Positions 8,566-13,224 of a DNA stretch of 13,224 nucleotides are shown piece by piece (positions within the stretch are counted from its first letter, which is position 1; every line of letters begins with the position of its first letter). The position numbers and the translations under genes were made by a program. A model generated the notes under the pieces. That model worked only from the letters and a program-made list of their open reading frames with translations, did not search any database and had not been told where the DNA came from. Location: assembly GCA_013696965.1 (NCBI GenBank), contig JACCXN010000073.1, positions 1 through 13,224 of the forward strand, written 5' to 3'. This stretch comes from Bacteroidota bacterium (GTDB taxonomy: Bacteria > Bacteroidota > Bacteroidia > JACCXN01).

Positions 8566-8985
8566 ATGAAGAATAAATTAATTGAAATAGTAGAAGACGG
8601 AAAAAAAATAAGTCCTATTCTACCCCCGGATATAAAAAATTTTCTAATTGATATCGATGGAACTATTTGTGAGGATATACCAAACGAAGAGCCTGAAAGA
8701 ATGGCAACAGCAGGAGTTTACCCCGATGCCCTTATGAAAATTAATCAGTGGTATGATGAGGGACATGTAATTTTCTTTTTTACTTCCAGAACAGAAGAAC
8801 ATCGGGAAATTACTCAGAAGTGGCTTATGGAAAACAACTTTAAATACCATGGCCTTATCGTTGGTAAACCAAGGGGAGGTAACTATCACTGGATTGATAA
8901 CCATATTGTAAGGGCTACAAGATTCGAAGGAAAATTTACAGACCTGATTCAAAAAAAATCAAAAATTCAGGTATTTAAAAAATAA
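8566..8985 (+). CDS. Small HAD-superfamily phosphatase-like protein
   Basis: A 139-residue protein with all four HAD motifs: DIDGT with nucleophile D29 and acid/base D31, TSR with T73/S74 (motif II), K101 in GKPRGG (motif III) and D111 in HWIDN (motif IV). It has no obvious cap domain. From memory, relatives in Bacteroidota genomes are often labelled phosphoheptose isomerase, but nothing in this sequence resembles the SIS fold of GmhA, so that name looks wrong; a phosphatase or nucleotidase-like activity is the better guess. The motif EEPERMATA between motifs I and II is characteristic of this group. The gene sits between the two halves of the Fe-S oxidoreductase, 47 bp after one and 3 bp before the other, so it is probably cotranscribed with them. 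Confidence 0.85.
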   Translation: MKNKLIEIVEDGKKISPILPPDIKNFLIDIDGTICEDIPNEEPERMATAGVYPDALMKINQWYDEGHVIFFFTSRTEEHREITQKWLMENNFKYHGLIVGKPRGGNYHWIDNHIVRATRFEGKFTDLIQKKSKIQVFKK

Positions 8986-8988
8986 ATT

Positions 8989-9789
8989 ATGAATGAAGAA
9001 AAAACACCTTTAAAGGTACCCACAATGGCAGAATGTATTGCCAGGGGGGAGGTTCCAGAAATTCTTTTTTGGGTAGGTTGCTCAGGAAGTTTTGATGACC
9101 GGGCTAAAAAAATAACTAAGGCAATTGTAAAAATCCTGAATCATGTAGGAATAAATTTTGCAGTTTTAGGAACAGAGGAATCATGTACTGGGGATCCTGC
9201 AAAAAGGGCTGGAAATGAGTTTTTATTTCAAATGCAGGCAATGAATAATATTAGTGTGTTAAATGGATATGAAGTGAAGAAAATTGTTACTGGTTGTCCT
9301 CATTGTTTTAACACCCTTAAAAATGAATATCCCTCCCTGGGTGGTAATTATGAGGTGATTCATCATACACAACTTATCCAGAGTTTAATTGATCAAGGTA
9401 AATTGATGGTTAAAGGAGGATCATTTAAAGGAAAAAAAATAACCTTTCATGACCCTTGTTATTTAGGAAGGGGTAATGGTGAGTATGAGGCCCCCCGACA
9501 AATTATTGAAAAATTAGATAGTGAATTAGTAGAAATGAAGCGTTGCAAACAAAAAGGCCTTTGTTGTGGTGCTGGTGGAGCTCAAATGTTTAAAGAAGCT
9601 GAACCTGGAAATAGAGATGTGAATGTAGAAAGAACAGAAGAAGCTTTAAGCCTCAATCCTGATATCATCGCCACAGGTTGTCCTTTTTGCAATACCATGA
9701 TGACAGATGGTGTTAAAAACTTTAATAAGGAGGATTCAGTCAAAGTTATTGATATTGCAGAGCTAATTGCTCAGGCAAATGATTTGTAA
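8989..9789 (+). CDS. CCG-domain (HdrB/GlpC/LutA-type) Fe-S binding protein
   Basis: A 266-residue cytoplasmic protein with two cysteine-rich CCG domains, as in HdrB, the C-terminal half of GlpC, and LutA/YkgE. The first domain shows WVGCSG, then EESCTGDP (one Cys of the usual pair replaced by Thr), then TGCPHC. The second shows HDPCYLGR, then the complete GLCCGAGGAQMF, then TGCPFCNTM. Such domains bind non-cubane or 4Fe-4S clusters and handle disulfide or hydroxyacid redox chemistry. It is most likely the catalytic partner of the membrane protein encoded at 7211-8518; together they rebuild an HdrD-like architecture. The ATG lies 3 nt after the HAD gene's stop. Physiological substrate unknown. 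Confidence 0.92.
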   Translation: MNEEKTPLKVPTMAECIARGEVPEILFWVGCSGSFDDRAKKITKAIVKILNHVGINFAVLGTEESCTGDPAKRAGNEFLFQMQAMNNISVLNGYEVKKIVTGCPHCFNTLKNEYPSLGGNYEVIHHTQLIQSLIDQGKLMVKGGSFKGKKITFHDPCYLGRGNGEYEAPRQIIEKLDSELVEMKRCKQKGLCCGAGGAQMFKEAEPGNRDVNVERTEEALSLNPDIIATGCPFCNTMMTDGVKNFNKEDSVKVIDIAELIAQANDL

Positions 9790-9824
9790 GAAATCTGGTT
9801 AATAAATCACATAATGCTTTTTAA

Positions 9825-10301
9825 ATGAAAATAGCCAATTTATCACCGGATTCAAAAATCTGGATCTATCAATCAAACAGAAAATTTACAGATTCAGAAG
9901 TAGCACAAATAACTGAAAAAGGATCTGAATTCATTTCCCTTTGGAATTCTCATGGGAATATGCTTAAGGCTGCCATTGAGGTTAAGCATAATTTGTTTGT
10001 GATTTTTGGTGTTGACGAAATACAGGCAAAAGCAAGTGGGTGTTCTATTGATAAATCAGTTGCCTTTATTAAGGAGATAGAAGCCAGACTTAAAGTTTCT
10101 TTGCTGGACAGGATGCAAATTGCATATAAAAAAGAGGATGAAATTACTAGCTCCCATTTAATGGAATTTGAATTACAGCTTAAATCCGGGCATTTGAATG
10201 AAAATACTATTGTATTCAATAACCTTGTTACTACAAAAGAGGAATTTGATTCTTCCTGGGAATTGCCAGTTAAAGATAGTTGGCATAAATCACTTCTTTA
10301 A
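9825..10301 (+). CDS. Conserved Bacteroidota protein of unknown function (often mislabelled ABC transporter ATPase)
   Basis: A 158-residue soluble protein with no signal peptide or membrane helix. Recognisable blocks are SKIWIYQSNRKFT near the N-terminus, FGVDEIQAKASGCSIDKSV in the middle (residues about 63-81, with a Cys in the SGCSIDKS motif), and NNLVTTKEEFDSSW..P..DSWH at the C-terminus. From memory, homologues in this phylum are commonly annotated as ABC transporter ATPase, but the sequence has no Walker A, ABC signature or Walker B motif, so that label should not be carried over. It follows the CCG-protein gene by 35 bp and appears to be the last gene of the + strand operon. I cannot assign a function. 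Confidence 0.82.
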   Translation: MKIANLSPDSKIWIYQSNRKFTDSEVAQITEKGSEFISLWNSHGNMLKAAIEVKHNLFVIFGVDEIQAKASGCSIDKSVAFIKEIEARLKVSLLDRMQIAYKKEDEITSSHLMEFELQLKSGHLNENTIVFNNLVTTKEEFDSSWELPVKDSWHKSLL

Positions 10302-10396
10302 AAAAACAAGAATAAAGATATTTCCTGGTTTTGTTGTCCGGTAAACTTTTTGCAGTTTCCTAGCTAAGTCTGTAATGACAGGCAATTCAAGAGTTT

Positions 10397-10419
10397 TAGT
10401 TTGGGGTTGGCCCAAATTA
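10397..10419. terminator. Hairpin between convergent genes, weak terminator candidate
   Basis: TAGTTTGGG and CCCAAATTA form a nine-pair stem (one G-U) around the loop GTTGG. It lies about 95 bp after the stop of the 158-residue protein gene and could end transcripts arriving from the left. No clean T-run follows on either strand (the next bases are TATATTATA), so it is not a classical intrinsic terminator. Confidence 0.25.
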
Positions 10420-10441
10420 TATTATATCCCTCATTTTCAAT

Positions 10442-10479
10442 GTCATCCCGAACTAACGCAGTGTATTGAGGAATCTTTC
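10442..10479. repeat. GTCATCCCGA-type intergenic repeat (remnant copy)
   Basis: The stretch begins GTCATCCCGAAC and ends GAGGAATCTTTC. It resembles the dispersed GTCATCC(C/T)GA...GAATCT intergenic repeats seen across Bacteroidota genomes. The core GTCATCCCGA recurs, in reverse orientation, twice in the array at the right end of the window (near 12813-12822 and 13142-13151), so at least three copies of the core lie in this window. No function is established. Confidence 0.5.
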
Positions 10480-10484
10480 CTTTT

Positions 10485-10732
10485 TTACCTGACCTTAATC
10501 GTATTTTTAAATTAAACGCTGCAAGTGTAGCTGAAAGCTCACGGTAATTAGACGAAGTTGATAATAAAATCCAGCGCTAGTGCTGCTTTTGCCACTGGCA
10601 GAAAAGCAAAATTAGTTTTTTTTCATTTTTTAAAAAAATCAGTTTTTACCGCTGGTCGTAGTTTTTAACTACGATCAAAATTCAGGTAGCTTTCAGCTAC
10701 ACTTGCAGCGTTTTTAAATCGAACTCAGGTAA
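10485..10732. repeat. Imperfect inverted-repeat element of about 248 bp, MITE/REP-like
   Basis: A non-coding element bounded by TTACCTGA (10485-10492) and its complement TCAGGTAA (10725-10732). Inside is a perfect 26-bp inverted repeat, 10514-10539 against 10688-10713 (core GCTGCAAGTGTAGCTGAAAG). The central part folds further: CCAGCG (10571-10576) with CGCTGG (10650-10655), a hairpin at 10584-10608, a T-run/A-run hairpin near 10616-10638, and TCGTAGTT-TTT-AACTACGA at 10656-10674. The whole gives a cloverleaf-like fold. There is no open reading frame of note. It sits between the convergent ends of the 158-residue protein gene and the OstA-like gene. I see no clear target-site duplication. A non-autonomous mobile element or REP/BIME-type repeat moved by a transposase encoded elsewhere is the most likely explanation. 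Confidence 0.6.
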
Positions 10733-10793
10733 GCAATGAATAGTTACCGCTTATAGAGTTTTCCTCATTTTAACCTTTATTTGTAACTCCCAA

Positions 10794-12344
10794 TCATCTG
10801 GTTTTGACCTTTTTCTTTACAGGAATTTCAGGCAAAATATTTCTTACAAATATATCTTCTTTCGTTTTTGGTCTTTGGTCTTCTCTCCATTGAAAATCCT
10901 TTAGTTCTAATTCAGTTGCTGTTACGTCTTCAATTGGAAAAAGTGTAGCCTCAGGTTTATTTATAAAAGAAATTTTTTCAATGGCATTCTCTTTCATATA
11001 AATCAACAAATCACTGCTAATAGCTTTATTAACTCCAAACAGATCACCATTGTCCTCGCGCGTGAAATAAATAGTTTCACCATTGCCAGTAACCTTTACT
11101 TTATTAAGTGCATTTTCATGAAAGCTTGCTACTATGTTTTTACCTTTTATTTGATTAAAATATTTTACGGTATCCTCCTGACTGACAATAAAAGCATTAA
11201 CATCCATTACCATATGATCAATTTTTCCGTCCGCTGTTTTAATGCTTATAAATTCTGCGGTCATTTGATTTTCTGTAGACCATAAAACGGGTTGAATATA
11301 TAAGCGGATTGTAGAATCTGAAAGCGTATAAACAAGAGAATCGCATACTCCCTGCATATCATTTTTATAAAATTTGCTATGATGGTAAGCATGAACAATG
11401 CGATGGACTCCAGTACTGTCCATTTCAGCAAAAAGTGTATCTGCATGCAAAAAAAGTGAATCCTTCTCAAAGGTCATTGTCAATACTGGTTTTCCGGTAA
11501 TGGTTGATTGGTCCTTATGTTCATAATGAATGGCGTAATCACCATTAATAATGAATTTATTTACTGTATCTGTAATAATTACATTACTATAAACCTGCCC
11601 AATGCCTGTTTTTCTATCATAATAGAGACTGTCGCCCTGAAGTTTTTGTTCGGAAGTTAATAAAAAAGAATTCTTTTTAAATTTTGATAAATCATTTTTT
11701 GTGTCATACCAACCGTTTTCGCAATAAATCTGGTTTTCTTTACTATATATATTTGTAGGTCCGAAAAAATAAGCAATCTCTGATACTGTATTAAATTTCA
11801 GGGTATCTGAATAAATTTCATATTCAGGATTTATTAACACTACCGAATCCTTAAAAAAGAAATTTTTTGGTTTTGAGTAGTAATAACCAATGTTGCTTGT
11901 TAAGGTATTGTTGTTTTTTGCACTAACCATTTTTCCGCCACCGGTATAAAAACCAATATCCTTTTTCATATCATAGGTGAGATTATTGCTCGTAAGAGTC
12001 ATATCATTATCAACCAGCCGCACATTATTTAAAATTTCAGCTTTGCGGCTATTTCCCATGTATTTAAGCTTGTCACCATATATGTGGACTGTATCACCCT
12101 GGTTAATATAAATATTGCTGAAAGCATCCAGGCTGTTTGTTTCACTATATAAATAAGCACTGTCGCAATTCATTAACACATCATCGTGTTTGAATCTTAC
12201 ATTTCCCAGTAAACGTCTAACATTTTTCCCCAATTTTTCATCATACTCAAGGGAGTTTGCTCCTAAAAGCTCAATTTTGGTTACCTTTTGAGAGAAAACA
12301 CAAAAGGGCAAAAACAGCAGAATTATGTGAATAGTAAATTTCAA
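10794..12344 (-). CDS. Secreted OstA-like (LptA/LptC-related) protein
   Basis: A 516-residue protein with a signal peptide (about residues 1-18, MKFTIHIILLFLPFCVFSQ), then repeated OstA/LptA-type beta-jellyroll segments: RRLLGNVRFKHDDVLMNCDSA, SNIYINQGDTVHIYGDKL, LNNVRLVDNDMTLTSNNL and further D-S-L-x-Y/F-type repeats to about residue 440. The C-terminal tail is basic (PVKKKVKTR). This is the long Bacteroidota form, expected to carry LPS across the periplasm from the Lpt ABC complex to LptD; family knowledge supports an envelope role, but the exact place in the bridge is inference. The ATG at 12342-12344 is the natural start. Its likely partner LptD is encoded 6 kb to the left on the same strand, in a different transcript. 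No good promoter could be assigned upstream. Confidence 0.88.
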   Translation of the reverse strand: MKFTIHIILLFLPFCVFSQKVTKIELLGANSLEYDEKLGKNVRRLLGNVRFKHDDVLMNCDSAYLYSETNSLDAFSNIYINQGDTVHIYGDKLKYMGNSRKAEILNNVRLVDNDMTLTSNNLTYDMKKDIGFYTGGGKMVSAKNNNTLTSNIGYYYSKPKNFFFKDSVVLINPEYEIYSDTLKFNTVSEIAYFFGPTNIYSKENQIYCENGWYDTKNDLSKFKKNSFLLTSEQKLQGDSLYYDRKTGIGQVYSNVIITDTVNKFIINGDYAIHYEHKDQSTITGKPVLTMTFEKDSLFLHADTLFAEMDSTGVHRIVHAYHHSKFYKNDMQGVCDSLVYTLSDSTIRLYIQPVLWSTENQMTAEFISIKTADGKIDHMVMDVNAFIVSQEDTVKYFNQIKGKNIVASFHENALNKVKVTGNGETIYFTREDNGDLFGVNKAISSDLLIYMKENAIEKISFINKPEATLFPIEDVTATELELKDFQWREDQRPKTKEDIFVRNILPEIPVKKKVKTR

Positions 12345-12722
12345 TGGGTTTAGATTACAACAATAACGGAATACTTTAAAAAAATTTCAGCAATATAGAA
12401 ATAAAATAAATTTAACTTAAATGTTTTACCTGCTGTTTTTTATTCAAGTTATGAGAGGGACTTGTTTTTTTAATGTTTAATTAACAATGGAGGGTATAAT
12501 AATGCCTAATGCTCAAAAAATGGATCTTTTTATAAAATTTCTTTAACTGAAAATAGTGAACATTAATTTTAGAATAATTCTTAAAAACACTTTGTTTATT
12601 TTCTTATTATTGCCAATGCAATTCAGGGCAATGATTTTATTCAATTTGGATAAATACCAATAGGTTTAATAGAAGATTTTATTTCCTCAAGGTTTCTTTT
12701 TCGTTACAATAAAAGGGGTTAA
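12345..12722. other. AT-rich non-coding stretch
   Basis: Upstream region of the OstA-like gene with stops in all frames. I see no RNA gene or strong promoter here. A 14-codon frame at 12502-12546 has a GGAGGG sequence upstream but is too short to call. A weak hairpin (ATTGCC with GGCAAT) lies near 12608-12632. Confidence 0.5.
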
Positions 12723-12725
12723 ATG

Positions 12726-12791
12726 ATGGATAAAAACGAACCCGGAATCGTAAAAAAAACATATGAATTAACCATGCACCTACACTTATGA
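12726..12791 (+). pseudogene. Possible 5' remnant of a four-helix-bundle (Avd-like) gene
   Basis: A short frame with a good Shine-Dalgarno-like AAAAGGGG seven bases before its ATG, which is rare in this window. It encodes MDKNEPGIVKKTYELTMHLHL and then stops. The IVKKTYELT stretch resembles the start of Avd-like/S23-type four-helix-bundle proteins (pattern xIVxKTYDLxLW). The rest of such a protein is not visible; instead the sequence runs into the repeat array, whose first copy overlaps the codons for TYELTMHL. The match is from memory and rests on about ten residues, so this is a weak call. A tiny intact gene or chance are alternatives. Confidence 0.25.
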
Positions 12792-13181
12792 AAATATCAG
12801 GGCTACCGATAAATCGGGATGACATTTAAAAAACAAATGCTTTAGCATTCTTGAGTACCTTAAAAGAACAATTAAACACGAATAAATTATATACATATGA
12901 AATAGCCATGCCCCGAACAGTGCACAAACGCTAATGAATATAACCTGGCTATACCAAATGACAGTTAAAAAACAAATTATATACATATGAAATAGCCATG
13001 CACCGAACAGTGCACAAACACTAATGAAGATAACCTGGCGTATTCCATATGACCTTTAAAAAACAAATTATATACATATGAAATAGCCATGCACCGCACA
13101 GTGCACAAACAATAATGAATATAACATGGCGTCCCGATAAATCGGGATGACATTTAAAAAACAAATTATCTACATATGAAA
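12758..13181. repeat. Degenerate tandem repeat array, unit about 90-98 bp
   Basis: Three nearly complete units lie head to tail at 12884-12973 (90 bp), 12974-13064 (91 bp) and 13065-13162 (98 bp). A shortened, divergent unit precedes them at 12758-12834 and the first 19 bases of a further unit follow at 13163-13181. Each full unit begins AAATTATATACATATGAAAT, contains CATGC(A/C)CCG(A/C)ACAGTGCAC (stem TGCAC/GTGCA) and AATGAA(T/G)ATAAC(A/C)TGGC, and ends ATGAC..TTAAAAAAC. The tract before ATGAC varies: in the first and third complete-ended copies (12758-12834 and 13065-13162) it holds CCGATAAATCGG, a short hairpin; in the others it is different and shorter. A 49-bp unique spacer (12835-12883) separates the first copy from the rest. 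Small frames on either strand are not convincing genes. Confidence 0.75.
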
Positions 13182-13224
13182 GTAATTCGAGAAAGGATAG
13201 TAAATGGTTCTTCATTAACAATGA
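13176..13224 (+). CDS. Possible gene start running off the right edge
   Basis: The ATG at 13176-13178 opens a frame (MKVIRERIVNGSSLTM) that is still open at the window end after 16 codons. The ATG and its preceding bases are the beginning of the last, partial repeat unit; sequence leaves the repeat consensus right after ATGAAA. No Shine-Dalgarno site is visible and I recognise no family. Sixteen open codons are weak evidence by themselves. Confidence 0.22.
   Translation, partial: MKVIRERIVNGSSLTM

Noticed and set aside
8566-8985. Phosphoheptose isomerase (GmhA) identity
   Set aside because: The sequence has complete HAD motifs and nothing resembling the SIS-domain fold of GmhA.
10331-10360. 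TTGTTGTCCGGTAAACTTTT as an insertion-sequence terminus
   Set aside because: It vaguely recalls ends of some Bacteroidota insertion sequences, but there is no matching second end and no transposase.
12502-12546. 14-residue frame after GGAGGG
   Set aside because: Too short and without any recognisable feature; AT-rich DNA gives such frames by chance.
12786-12986. 66-codon minus-strand frame across the repeat array (contains FFKCHPDLS)
   Set aside because: It is built from the tandem repeat and the dispersed GTCATCCCGA repeat; the peptide repeats only because the DNA does, and it has no start signal or family.
12758-13181. CRISPR array
   Set aside because: Units are 90-98 bp and similar through most of their length, with no short constant repeat alternating with unique spacers and no cas gene nearby.
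13021-13221. 66-codon minus-strand frame with the same CHPDLSG string
   Set aside because: Same cause: repeat-derived open frame without support as a gene.

Overview
This window looks like chromosomal DNA of a low-GC member of the Bacteroidota. The grounds are AT-rich coding sequence, Bacteroidota-type protein versions (a RidA / LptD / SPOR-domain amidase / MCE / Fe-S protein neighbourhood and a long OstA-like protein), almost no Shine-Dalgarno sites, and exact matches to the Bacteroidota -7 promoter element TAnnTTTG. I cannot fix the order or genus.

Layout. (1) 3-1693, + strand: a Tic20/DUF4870-like membrane protein cut by the left edge, a membrane-anchored M48 zinc metallopeptidase, and a small four-helix membrane protein whose start overlaps the peptidase stop. 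(2) 1688-4867, - strand: RidA downstream of the large outer-membrane LPS-assembly barrel LptD. (3) 4902-10301, + strand: an apparent operon of a periplasmic N-acetylmuramoyl-L-alanine amidase with a SPOR domain, an MCE/MlaD-type lipid-transport protein with a TTG start and a good upstream promoter, a cytochrome-b-like membrane protein with two 4Fe-4S motifs, a small HAD phosphatase-like protein, a CCG-domain (HdrB/LutA-type) Fe-S protein, and a 158-residue conserved Bacteroidota protein of unknown function. (4) 10302-10793: a non-coding gap between convergent genes, holding an imperfect hairpin-forming element of about 248 bp that looks like a MITE or REP-type element. (5) 10794-12344, - strand: a secreted OstA-like (LptA/LptC/LptD-N type) protein. 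(6) 12345-13224: AT-rich DNA without a convincing gene, then a degenerate tandem array with a unit of about 90-98 bp. The array is preceded by a possible gene remnant, and a possible new reading frame runs off the right edge.

How the genes fit together. The core theme is cell-envelope biogenesis: LptD and the OstA-like protein for LPS export, the MCE protein for lipid traffic, the amidase for peptidoglycan cleavage, and the M48 protease for membrane or periplasmic quality control. The membrane Fe-S protein and the CCG protein together resemble the two halves of an HdrD/GlpC-type oxidoreductase, so electron transfer from the quinone pool to a cytoplasmic partner, or the reverse, is the likely role.

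The genes themselves are ordinary for the phylum. The parts least explained by known families are the two repeat regions, 10485-10732 and 12758-13181. I found no CRISPR array, tRNA, rRNA or intact transposase.
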